A DNA stretch of 8,772 nt from positions 1-8,772 of the forward strand of contig JAEWOA010000279.1 in NCBI GenBank assembly GCA_023461115.1, given 5' to 3'. The DNA is from Actinomycetes bacterium (lineage in GTDB: Bacteria > Actinomycetota > Actinomycetes > Actinomycetales > Cellulomonadaceae). Below the pieces are notes generated by a model that ran no database searches, was not told the DNA's origin, and saw only the letters and a program-made list of their open reading frames with translations. This document shows, piece after piece, positions 1-8,772 of the stretch. Each line of letters starts with the position of its first letter. Position 1 is the first letter of the stretch. A program made the translations under genes and the position numbers.

Positions 1-1
1 C

Positions 2-928
2 CGTGGGGCCGTCGCCGCCGGTGGGGCGGTCGCCGCCGCCGAAGCCGCGGAGCCCGGTGGAGCAGCCCTCGTCGGACTTGTCGGAGAGCGCGAGGGTCGT
101 CGCCGCGACCTTTCCGCTGGTGTCGGCCTGGCCGCGGGCCATGACGCACAGGCCCTTGGCCAGCGCGGACGCGTCGGCGGTGGCCGACGTGGTGAAGACC
201 GTGCCGTCGTCGGTCAGCACCGTGGACGTCTGGCCCTCGGAGTCCTCGACCGTGATCGTCGTGCCGGAGACGGCCGTGACCTCGCCGGCCACCGGACGAA
301 CGCCGCCGAACCCGCCGCGGCCGGCGCCGGGTGCGCCGGACGGCCGGTCGGTCGGAGCGTCCGCGGGCGGCTGCCGGTCGTCGCCATCTTGCGGGCCTTG
401 CTGGCCTCCCTGTGGGCCGCCGCCGGGCTGGCCGGACAAGCCGCCGAAGCCCGTCGCGCACGCCTCGTCGGCCTTGGCGCTGACCGCGACACGGCCGACC
501 GGCTGCGCGGCGGCGTCCGTCGTCGCGTCGTCGGCCGGGTCGGATCCGCCCTGGCCGCCGCCCGTGAAGTCCGGCGTCGCCACGACGCACGAGCCCACCG
601 TCACGGCGCTCAGCGCGGCCGTGACGGTCCGCGTGACGGCCGTGGAGTCGTCCCACGTGACGGACGTCTGGCCGTCCGAGCCCCGGACCTGCAGGAGCTG
701 GTCGCCGACCTGGACGATCTCGCCGCTGACGCCGCCACGGTCGGGGCCACCCTCCTGGCCACCGTCCTGGCCACCGTTCTGGCGCTGCTGGTTCTGGCTG
801 GGCCGCGCCGTCGCGTCGTCGGACGCCGTGTCGTCGCCGCCCGCGGAGCACGCCGCGAGGGTGACGGCGAGCGCGAGCCCGGCGGCGGCGGCCCACAGGA
901 TCCGGGGGCGGTGCAGTGATCTGGTCAT
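2..928 (-). CDS. Lipoprotein with two DUF5666-like modules (C-terminus cut off by window edge)
   Basis: At least 309 codons are open from the ATG at 928 and run off the left edge. The start follows an AGAGGA ribosome binding site (940-935, six bases away). Residues 1-27 form a lipoprotein signal: Arg/His-rich n-region, hydrophobic core, then lipobox LAAC with Cys27, so the mature protein should be lipid-anchored on the outer face of the membrane. A Gln/Gly/Asp-rich linker follows (about 43-66). Two related beta-rich modules, about 67-163 and 213-296, are separated by a Gly/Pro/Gln-rich linker (164-210). Each starts GE(I/V), contains GQTS, and ends with a Cys pair (C114/C157; C261/C289) in the context DE-x-C-x-TG. 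The modules resemble DUF5666 (family function unknown). It is the last visible gene of the exporter operon, 24 bases after the permease stop, suggesting an accessory or substrate-handling role; this is inference. Confidence 0.8.
   Translation of the reverse strand, partial: MTRSLHRPRILWAAAAGLALAVTLAACSAGGDDTASDDATARPSQNQQRQNGGQDGGQEGGPDRGGVSGEIVQVGDQLLQVRGSDGQTSVTWDDSTAVTRTVTAALSAVTVGSCVVATPDFTGGGQGGSDPADDATTDAAAQPVGRVAVSAKADEACATGFGGLSGQPGGGPQGGQQGPQDGDDRQPPADAPTDRPSGAPGAGRGGFGGVRPVAGEVTAVSGTTITVEDSEGQTSTVLTDDGTVFTTSATADASALAKGLCVMARGQADTSGKVAATTLALSDKSDEGCSTGLRGFGGGDRPTGGDGPT
745..780 (-). repeat. Three in-frame 12-bp tandem repeats encoding Q-x-G-G
   Basis: Three consecutive 12-base units (745-756, 757-768, 769-780; plus-strand form ggccaccSTYCT-like, differing at one or two bases) lie inside the lipoprotein gene. 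Read on the minus strand they encode QNGG, QDGG and QEGG in the linker just after the lipid anchor (about residues 50-61). The unit is a multiple of three, so copy-number change would lengthen or shorten the linker without a frameshift. Confidence 0.8.
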
Positions 929-952
929 GAGGAGTCCTCTCAGGGCGCCGGG

Positions 953-2178
953 CTACTGGGCGCGCAGGGCGTCGATGGGGGCGAGGCGTGCCGCGCGGGT
1001 CGCGGGGTACACGCCGAAGACGAGTCCGATGCCGACCGCGACCGCGACCGATCCGGCCACCGCGGCGCCGGACACCACCACGGACGTGTCGAGCAGGCTG
1101 GGCAGCCACGACGCGACCGCGATGCCGAGCGCGGCGCCCAGGAGGCCACCGCCGAGCCCGAGCACCGAGGCCTCGACGAGGAACTGCCTGCGGATGGCCC
1201 ACGGCGGGGCGCCGAGCGCCTTGCGCAGGCCGATCTCGCGCGTCCGCTCGGTGACGGACACGAGCATGATGTTCATGACGCCGATGCCGCCGACCAGCAG
1301 CGACAGCGCCGCGATGCCCGTGAGCAGCACGGTGAGCGTGCGGTAGACCGCGGTCGCGGTGGACACCAGGGCGTCCTGCGAGCGGACCGTGAAGTCCGCG
1401 GTGTCGGCCGTGACTCCGTGCAGGTTCTGCAGCAGCGCGGTCGTCTCCTGCGACGCGGCCGAGAGCTGGGCGGCCGAGGCCGCCTGCACGTAGATCGTCG
1501 AGAGCGAGTTGCGCTGGAAGCCGCCGACGAGCTGCTCGGCAGCCGTGGACAGCGGGACCAGCGCGAGGTCGTCGAGGTTCTCGTCGCCGCTGGCGCCCTG
1601 CGGCGCGAGCACGCCGACGACCGTGAAGTCCGCGCCCGAGAGCGTGACCGTCTGGCCGACCACCTGGGTGCGGCCGAACAGCTCGGTCGCGGTCTCGGAG
1701 CCGAGCACGATCACCGCGGCGCGCGACGCGTCGTCGTCGGCCGTGAGGAACTCGCCGTGCTGCAGGGTGCGGGAGCGGACCGTCGGCCAGTCGGCGGTGG
1801 TGCCCGTGACCGTCGTCGTCCAGTTGGCGTCGCCCGCCGTCAGCGAGGCGCTGAGTGACTTCTCCGGCGCGACCGCGCCGACATCGGGCGCCGCGACCTT
1901 CGACGAGAGCGCGTCGGCGTCCGCGCGCGTCAGGGTCGGCGCCGAGCCGAACCCGCCGCGCACCCCGCCGCTCGTCGTGCTGGAGCCTGGCGTGACGATC
2001 AGCAGGTTCGAGCCCAGCGCGCTGATCTGCGCGGACACGTCCTTCTGCGTCCCCAGGCCCAGCCCGACGGTCAGGATCACCGCGGCGATGCCGATGAGGA
2101 TGCCCAGCACGGTCAGCGCCGAGCGCATGGTGTGGCTGCGGATGGCCGCCAGGCCTGTGCGCAGCGTCTCGCTCCACG

Positions 2179-2182
<4 letters not shown>
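953..2182 (-). CDS. MacB/FtsX-family ABC transporter permease
   Basis: The 409-residue protein has the classical MacB-type layout. TM1 is at about 21-43 after a short cytoplasmic start. A large extracytoplasmic MacB_PCD-type domain follows (about 45-280), then three TM segments (about 282-306, 335-358, 370-393). The conserved FtsX-domain motif GVMNIMLVSVTERTREIG is at 301-318, followed by LRKALGA and the C-terminal YPATRAARLAP-DALR signature of this family. The start is GTG at 2182-2180, which overlaps the TGA of the upstream ATPase as GTGA, so translation is probably coupled. Known family members (MacB, LolCDE, FtsX) work by mechanotransmission rather than a transmembrane substrate channel. 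With its ATPase and the HlyD-like protein it should form an exporter or envelope-remodelling complex; the substrate cannot be read from sequence. Confidence 0.93.
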
Positions 2183-2890
<708 letters not shown>

Positions 2891-2898
<8 letters not shown>

Positions 2899-4144
2899 TG
2901 CGCTGCCCGCCGCCCTGCCCGCCACCCTGCCCGCTACCGGGGAACTGGCCGCCGGGGAACTCGCCGCTCGGGAACTCGCCGCCAGGGAACTGGCCGCCGG
3001 GGAAGCCGTCGCCGCCGTTCTGCCCCTGCTGGCCGCCCTGGCTGCCGGTGCGCGTGACCACCTGGACCAGCACCTGGTCGCCCTCGGCGAGGCCGGACGT
3101 GATCTCGACCAGCGAGCCGGACGTCTCGCCCGTCTCCACCGTGACCTGCTGCTGTGTGCCGTCGTCGGCGACCGTGGTCACGGTCGAGCCGCCGTCCTCG
3201 CCGCGGGTCACCGCGAGCGCGGGGACCGTGAGGACGTCGGTGCGGCGCTCGTAGATGATCGACACGTCGACGCCGACGCCGTCGTGCAACGCCTCGCCCG
3301 GGTCGGTGACGTCGACCGTCACGGGGAAGGACGCGACGCCCGAGGTGCTGGTGGAGACCAGGCCGATCGCGGACACCACGCCGTAGAGCGTGTCCGTGAG
3401 GTTGTCTGACGTCATCTCGACCTGGTCGCCCACCTCGACGCGCGCGACGTCGGCCTCGTCGACCGTGGTGTCCACCCGCCAGTCGTCGGGCCCGACGACG
3501 ACGAACTGCGCCGACGACGTGCTCGACGATCCCGAGCCGCTTCCCGCGCCACTGGCGCTGGAGCCGCTCCCGCCGGCGCTCGCGTTGCTCGACCCGACGA
3601 CGTCGCCGACCTCGAGCGTCACGCTCGAGACGACGCCCGCGACGGGGCTCACGAGCGTCGCGTCGGCCAGGTCCGCCTGGGCCACGCCGTACGCCTTGCT
3701 CGCAACGTCGACCTGCGCCGAGGCGGCGTCCATCTGCGCGGACGCCGCGGCGGAGCCGTCGTCGTCGTCCTGCGCGTCGCTCAGCCTGGCCTGTGCCTGC
3801 GCGAGCGCCGCCTTGGCGGACAGCATGTCGGCGTTGAGCTGGAGCGTGTCGACCGTCGCGAGCTGCTGGCCTTCGGTGACGGTGTCACCGACCTCGACGT
3901 CGACGCTCAGGACCGTGCCGGGGACCGCGAAGGACACACCCTCGTTCACCGCGGGGGTGAGCGTCCCGGTCCCGGTGACGGTCTTCTCCATGGTCGTGAG
4001 GCTCGCCTCGACGGTCCGCGTCGTGGCGGCCGGCTCGGCGGCCGCGGTCGGCCGCCCCCAGATCCACCACGCGCCGCCGCACACCAGCGCAGCCACCACC
4101 ACCACGGCTCCCCAGCGCAGCCAGGTCCTTCGTCGCACGCCCAT
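2891..4144 (-). CDS. HlyD/MacA-like membrane fusion protein with repeat-rich C-terminal tail
   Basis: The 417-residue protein starts at ATG 4144 behind a near-perfect AAGGAGG (4155-4149, 4-base spacing). It has an Arg-rich N-terminus and one TM anchor (about 11-29), with no lipobox. A biotinyl-lipoyl-like half-motif sits at about 66-98 (GTVLSVDVEVGDTV-EGQ-LATVD), then a short alpha-hairpin (about 100-165), the returning lipoyl half (VSPVAGVVSSVTLEVGDVV, 165-183), a Ser/Gly linker (184-212), a beta-barrel region (about 213-300) and a membrane-proximal domain (about 300-365). The tail (368-417) is a Gly/Gln low-complexity segment with five FP-[GS]-G-[QEG] repeats. The hairpin is short, as expected where there is no outer-membrane TolC partner. 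It is the first gene of the exporter operon. The open frame extends upstream to 4900, but that part is a shadow of the methyltransferase gene. Confidence 0.9.
2939..3013 (-). repeat. 15-bp tandem repeat array encoding FPGG(Q/E) pentapeptides
   Basis: Five 15-base units lie end to end (2939-2953, 2954-2968, 2969-2983, 2984-2998, 2999-3013); the first four share the core ggaactSgccgc and the fifth is degenerate. In the minus-strand frame they encode the FPGGQ/FPGGE/FPSGE/FPGGQ series at about residues 380-405 of the membrane fusion protein. The period is in frame, so unit gain or loss would keep the tail readable. Confidence 0.85.
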
Positions 4145-4148
4145 CAGC

Positions 4149-4155
4149 CCTCCTT
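4149..4155 (-). promoter_or_regulatory. Strong ribosome binding site of the HlyD-like gene
   Basis: AAGGAGG on the minus strand, four bases before ATG 4144. It matches the anti-Shine-Dalgarno complement closely and fixes the start of the membrane fusion protein, ruling out the long upstream extension of the open frame. Confidence 0.85.
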
Positions 4156-4171
4156 CGGCTCGTCGCGGCCG

Positions 4172-4227
4172 ACGGTAGGGAAGCGATCTGGGGCGTCGAT
4201 GTGGTGGGGCTGTGAAGACGCTGAGAG
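4172..4227 (-). promoter_or_regulatory. Putative promoter and direct-repeat operator of the exporter operon
   Basis: In the 89-base gap between the methyltransferase stop and the HlyD-like start, a TACCGT (4177-4172) fits TAnnnT as a -10 box and would start transcription about 20 bases before the ATG. The -35 position 17 bases upstream (4200-4195, ATCGAC) is poor. Just upstream are CTCTCAGC (4227-4220) and TTCACAGC (4216-4209), six of eight bases identical and exactly 11 bases apart. A weaker third copy, ACCACATC (4205-4198), keeps the same 11-base phase. Direct repeats at one-helical-turn spacing next to a weak -35 are typical of activation by OmpR-family response regulators. This is pattern inference, not proof. 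Confidence 0.35.
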
Positions 4228-4233
4228 CGCAGG

Positions 4234-5820
4234 TCAGGAGGGGTGCGCGGCGGGTGTGAGGAGGCCGTCGCGCACCAGCCCGCGCGCGACCGGCAGCACG
4301 TCGGCCGCGACCTCGTCGGCCGGGACGCCGAGCAGCGCGCCGAGCGCCCCGACGATCTGGCCGACCGTGAGCTCGCCGTCGCACACCCCGACGAAGCCCG
4401 CGGTCGCGGTCCCGAGCTGCACCGCGCGCCCGAACCCGCCGCCCTGGCGCAGCAGCAGCACCGCAGGGTCGGGCGCGCCGGGCGTGCCGTAGCGCTCCTC
4501 GGTGACGTCGGGGGCCACGACCAGTCGCTCGTCGCCCAACGCCTGGTCGTCGCGCGCGGCCAGCCAGTCGTGCGCCGCGAGGCTCGCCGCCACCGCGGGC
4601 CCGAGCGGTTGGCGGACGGTGCCGGTGATCTCCTCGAGCCGGCGCAACCGCGCGCGGCCCTCGTCGGTGGGCTTGCGCAACGTGACCACACCGAACCCGA
4701 CGGCCTCGACGTCGCGCGACGCGAAGTCGTCGAGCCACGCCCCGTACCGCTGCGCCCACGCGGCGCGGTCGCGTTCGGGCGTGGTGCCGCCGTCGCGGAT
4801 CCAGGTCTCGGCGTACTGCGCGGGGTCCAGCAACTCGCGCTGCACCACCCACGCGTCGAGCCCGCTCGCGTCCACCCATTGCCCGACTCGCTCGTGCCAC
4901 TCCTGGCCGCGGCCGATCTCCCAGTTGGCCAGCAGCTGCGCGACCCCGCCGGGCTCCAGCACGTCGCCCACGCGCTCGACGAGGTCACGCACCAGGGTGT
5001 CCCCGGCCTGGCCGCCGTCGCGGTACTCGTACTCCGGCACGCCCGGCACGCGCGGGGTGATGACGAAGGGCGGGTTGCTCACGACGAGGTCGAACCGCTC
5101 ACCCGCGACGGGCTCCAGCATCGAGCCCGCGCGCGTGTCGAGCCGGGCCTCGGGCAGCCCCGCGAGCGCGGCGTTGAACCGCGTGAAGGCCAGCGCGCGC
5201 GCCGAGATGTCGGTCGCCGTGACGTGGTCGCAGTGGCGCGACGCGTGCAGCGCCTGCACCCCGCACCCGGCGCCCAGGTCGAGCGCGCTCGTCCGCGGCC
5301 CCCGCACTGTGGCCTGCGCGAGCGTCGTCGACGCGCCGCCGACTCCGAGCACGTGGTCGGTGCGCAGCGCGCGGCCGGTGGCGAGCTCGCCCAAGTCGGA
5401 GGCGATCCACCACTCGACGGTCCCGTGGCCGTCCTCGGCCGCGTACGGCCGCAGGTCGACGAGCGCGCGCACCTCGTCGTCGTCGCCGTCGCCTGCCGCC
5501 TCGACGAGGCCCGCGCGCTCGGCCCCCGCGATGCCGACCCGCTCGAGGGCGACCGCCAGGTCACGCCTTCGCACGGGGACTCCGAGCACGAAGGCCCGCA
5601 CGAGCGCCGCGAGCGCGCGGTCCGCGCCGCGGTGGGTGTCGTCCGCCACGCGGCTCGTCGCGCGCAGCGCGGGCACGGCCTCGGCCCGGTGCAGCGCGTC
5701 GGCGGCCACCGCCCCGACCAGCTCCTCGATGGCCTCCACCCGGTAGTCGGCGGCCGCGAGGTCCGCCCGCAGCCCGTCCACGAAGGCGGGCTCAGCCCGC
5801 GGCGCATCCCTCAGCTCCAC
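4234..5820 (-). CDS. Class I SAM-dependent methyltransferase with actinobacterial flanking domains (DUF7059/DUF7782-like)
   Basis: The protein has 528 residues. The middle carries a Rossmann methyltransferase fold: SAM-binding motif I LDLGAGCGVQAL (180-191), acidic loop TATDIS (201-206), and catalytic motif IV VVSNPPF (247-253). The NPPF motif is typical of HemK/PrmC- and RsmC-like N-methyltransferases acting on glutamine or base amino groups. An N-terminal helical domain of about 150 residues precedes it. A C-terminal domain (about 390-528) ends in a winged-helix-like segment (DGELTVGQIVGAL...). This architecture matches an actinobacterial family annotated only by DUFs; the substrate is unknown to me. 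I chose GTG 5820 because GGAGG lies eight bases upstream; the in-frame TTG at 5865 has no ribosome binding site and falls in the hairpin. It lies downstream of hppA on the same strand, separated by a strong hairpin. Confidence 0.85.
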   Translation of the reverse strand: MELRDAPRAEPAFVDGLRADLAAADYRVEAIEELVGAVAADALHRAEAVPALRATSRVADDTHRGADRALAALVRAFVLGVPVRRRDLAVALERVGIAGAERAGLVEAAGDGDDDEVRALVDLRPYAAEDGHGTVEWWIASDLGELATGRALRTDHVLGVGGASTTLAQATVRGPRTSALDLGAGCGVQALHASRHCDHVTATDISARALAFTRFNAALAGLPEARLDTRAGSMLEPVAGERFDLVVSNPPFVITPRVPGVPEYEYRDGGQAGDTLVRDLVERVGDVLEPGGVAQLLANWEIGRGQEWHERVGQWVDASGLDAWVVQRELLDPAQYAETWIRDGGTTPERDRAAWAQRYGAWLDDFASRDVEAVGFGVVTLRKPTDEGRARLRRLEEITGTVRQPLGPAVAASLAAHDWLAARDDQALGDERLVVAPDVTEERYGTPGAPDPAVLLLRQGGGFGRAVQLGTATAGFVGVCDGELTVGQIVGALGALLGVPADEVAADVLPVARGLVRDGLLTPAAHPS

Positions 5821-5828
5821 GCCACCAT

Positions 5829-5836
5829 CCTCCCCC
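5829..5836 (-). promoter_or_regulatory. Ribosome binding site deciding the methyltransferase start
   Basis: GGGGGAGG on the minus strand, eight bases before GTG 5820-5818. The site sits immediately past the foot of the 5844-5914 hairpin. An ATG at 5828 is out of frame and stops after five codons. Confidence 0.7.
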
Positions 5837-5843
5837 GGTCGGC

Positions 5844-5914
5844 GCGAACGCCCCACCCACGCCAAGAGCGCCCAGCGTGATGCCGGGCGCTCGTGGCGGT
5901 GGTGGGGCGTTCGC
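5844..5914 (-). terminator. Large hairpin after hppA, probable transcription terminator
   Basis: Arms 5844-5873 and 5885-5914 are 30 bases each with only three mismatches, around an 11-base loop that can pair a little further. The stem begins 12 bases after the hppA stop. No U-tract follows on either strand, which is common for actinobacterial terminators, so termination by stem strength alone is assumed. Its foot lies eight bases before the methyltransferase ribosome binding site, so it could also act as a leader structure or attenuator for that gene. Confidence 0.65.
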
Positions 5915-5925
5915 AGGGAGGGACG

Positions 5926-8235
<2,310 letters not shown>

Positions 8236-8239
8236 GCAT

Positions 8240-8246
8240 CCTCCTC
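8240..8246 (-). promoter_or_regulatory. Ribosome binding site of hppA
   Basis: GAGGAGG on the minus strand with a four-base gap to ATG 8235. A second ATG (8239-8237) overlaps in another frame. The site supports the start at 8235 over the upstream in-frame extension. Confidence 0.75.
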
Positions 8247-8250
8247 GACC

Positions 8251-8281
8251 ACGGGCGCGTCCCCCGATCGCGCGCCCCCGT
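8251..8281 (-). other. GC-rich stem-loop in the hppA leader
   Basis: ACGGGCGCG (8251-8259) pairs with CGCGCCCCCGT (8271-8281) with two bulged bases, leaving a loop of about 11 bases. It lies five bases from the hppA ribosome binding site within the predicted untranslated leader. It may influence translation, though GC-rich sequence forms such stems easily by chance. Confidence 0.35.
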
Positions 8282-8310
8282 CCGCGGCCCCGTTGCCGCG
8301 TGACTGTCGG

Positions 8311-8316
8311 AGTGTA
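8311..8316 (-). promoter_or_regulatory. Likely -10 box of the hppA promoter
   Basis: TACACT on the minus strand fits the TAnnnT consensus of the actinobacterial housekeeping sigma factor and stands out in very GC-rich DNA. The -35 position 17 bases upstream reads GCTTTC (8339-8334), which is weak. Transcription from here would give a leader of about 65-70 bases before ATG 8235. Confidence 0.45.
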
Positions 8317-8456
8317 GCCACGGCACGAGTCCGGAAAGCGACCCGCGGGTAACAACCGGCCCTCGCGTCTCACGCTGGGTTTGTCGGGCGTCCGATACAA
8401 CGGTTGCGGGGCCCGGCGCGTCTGGGCTGGCGACGGACGACGACGAAAGGGCGCGG

Positions 8457-8772
8457 ATGGCCGACGACGACACCCTCGCGGTGCTCGCCCGCGAACGGGG
8501 GCGGGCGCTGTTCGGGTACGCGTTCGTCCTGACCGGGGACCGGCACGCCGCCGACGACCTGGTGCAGGACGCGCTGGTGCGCACGTTCGCGCGCAGCCGG
8601 GCGGGGTTCACGCCCGACGCCGCGGAGGCGTACGTGCGGCGCGCGATCCTGACGGGCTACCTCGACGCCGCGCGGCGCCGGCAGCGGTGGGCGGGCGTGC
8701 GGCACCTCGTGCCCAAGCGCGACGAGGCTCCCGCGCCCGACCCCGCCGCGACCGCCGGGACCGGCGTCGACG
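8457..8772 (+). CDS. SigE-like ECF RNA polymerase sigma factor (C-terminus cut off by window edge)
   Basis: From ATG 8457 (preceded by GAAAGGG at 8445-8451) 105 codons are open to the right edge without a stop. The protein starts with sigma region 2: RGRALFGYAFVLTGD (14-28), DDLVQDALVRTFAR (33-46; core-RNA-polymerase-binding region 2.2) and AEAYVRRAILTGYLDAARRR (56-75; regions 2.3-2.4 for -10 melting and recognition). A linker rich in Ala, Pro and Asp (89-105) leads towards region 4, which is outside the window. The sequence is that of the actinobacterial group usually annotated as SigE-family ECF sigma factors, for which the signal is often unknown. An anti-sigma factor, if any, would lie further right. 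It is transcribed divergently from hppA. Confidence 0.88.
   Translation, partial: MADDDTLAVLARERGRALFGYAFVLTGDRHAADDLVQDALVRTFARSRAGFTPDAAEAYVRRAILTGYLDAARRRQRWAGVRHLVPKRDEAPAPDPAATAGTGVD

Larger units (their letters stand above)
8236..8456. other. Divergent intergenic region between hppA and the ECF sigma gene
   Basis: This 221-base stretch holds the hppA leader and -10 box on its left half. On its right it holds a relatively AT-containing patch (8378-8406) with TTGTCGG...CCGATACAA-type imperfect symmetry and a perfect CAAC-G-GTTG palindrome (8398-8406). I could not assign a confident promoter to the sigma gene. No small gene is evident. Confidence 0.5.

Noticed and set aside
3..1346. 447-codon plus-strand open frame
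   Set aside because: Pro/Ser/Thr-rich shadow crossing two real minus-strand genes and their intergenic gap, with no ribosome binding site or recognisable fold.
2899..2925. Alternative GTG start of the ATPase at 2925
   Set aside because: It adds nine Gly/Ala/Arg residues not typical of the family and lengthens the overlap with the fusion-protein gene to 35 bases. ATG 2898 fits better.
2939..3013. CRISPR-like array
   Set aside because: The 15-base units have no spacers and are in frame with a coding sequence, so this is a coding tandem repeat.
4145..4900. N-terminal extension of the HlyD-like frame up to 4900
   Set aside because: The extension is an Arg/Ala-rich out-of-frame reading of the methyltransferase. 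The strong AAGGAGG at 4155-4149 and the TM anchor place the true start at 4144.
5821..5865. TTG start of the methyltransferase at 5865
   Set aside because: It lies inside the hairpin and has no ribosome binding site. GTG 5820 has GGAGG eight bases upstream.
4243..5880. 545-codon plus-strand open frame opposite the methyltransferase
   Set aside because: Low-complexity Arg/Ala/Val/His composition, no domains, and fully antisense to a gene with SAM-binding and NPPF motifs.
8236..8400. N-terminal extension of the hppA frame to 8400
   Set aside because: It is an Arg-rich stretch with no counterpart in pyrophosphatases and contains the likely promoter. GAGGAGG supports ATG 8235.
8370..8705. Minus-strand open frames overlapping the right end (8370-8705 and 8123-8611)
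   Set aside because: They are antisense shadows of the plus-strand ECF sigma gene, whose region 2 motifs are clear; the second also overlaps hppA in the wrong frame.

Overview
The window is very GC-rich (well above 70 % by eye), with strong G/C bias at third codon positions, frequent GTG starts and long spurious antisense frames. Gene content points to a high-GC Gram-positive actinobacterium: an actinobacterial-type methyltransferase with unusual flanking domains, a K+-independent membrane pyrophosphatase, a SigE-like ECF sigma factor and a Gram-positive MacAB-like exporter. A Cellulomonas-like member of the Micrococcales is my best guess, but this is inference. Six protein genes are visible: five on the minus strand and one on the plus strand. 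I see no RNA genes, insertion sequences, CRISPR arrays or attachment sites, and no gene-free gap exceeds 300 bases.

Region 1 (2-4144, minus strand, transcribed right to left) is a tightly packed four-gene operon. The order is an HlyD/MacA-like membrane fusion protein (2891-4144), a MacB/LolD-type ABC ATPase (2179-2898, overlapping the preceding gene by 8 bases), an FtsX/MacB-type permease (2180-2182 GTG start, overlapping the ATPase stop as GTGA), and a lipoprotein with two copies of a DUF5666-like module (928 down to the left edge, where it is cut off). The first three form a recognisable export machine. The lipoprotein is an unusual fourth partner. It and the fusion protein both carry Gln/Gly-rich low-complexity tracts encoded by in-frame short tandem repeats. 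Upstream (4172-4227) there is a plausible promoter preceded by three 8-base motifs spaced exactly 11 bases apart, a layout typical of OmpR-family response-regulator sites.

Region 2 (4234-5820, minus) is a 528-residue class I SAM-dependent methyltransferase with an NPPF motif between extra N- and C-terminal domains. A large hairpin (5844-5914) separates it from hppA. Region 3 (5926-8235, minus) is a complete proton-pumping pyrophosphatase, hppA, whose signature residues mark it as K+-independent. It has a likely -10 box at 8311-8316 and a structured leader.

Region 4 is a 221-base divergent intergenic stretch (8236-8456) followed by the start of a plus-strand ECF sigma factor gene (8457 to the right edge), truncated by the window. 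Nothing here is a proven new system. The best candidates for undescribed biology are the exporter plus duplicated DUF5666-like lipoprotein, and the uncharacterised methyltransferase next to hppA.
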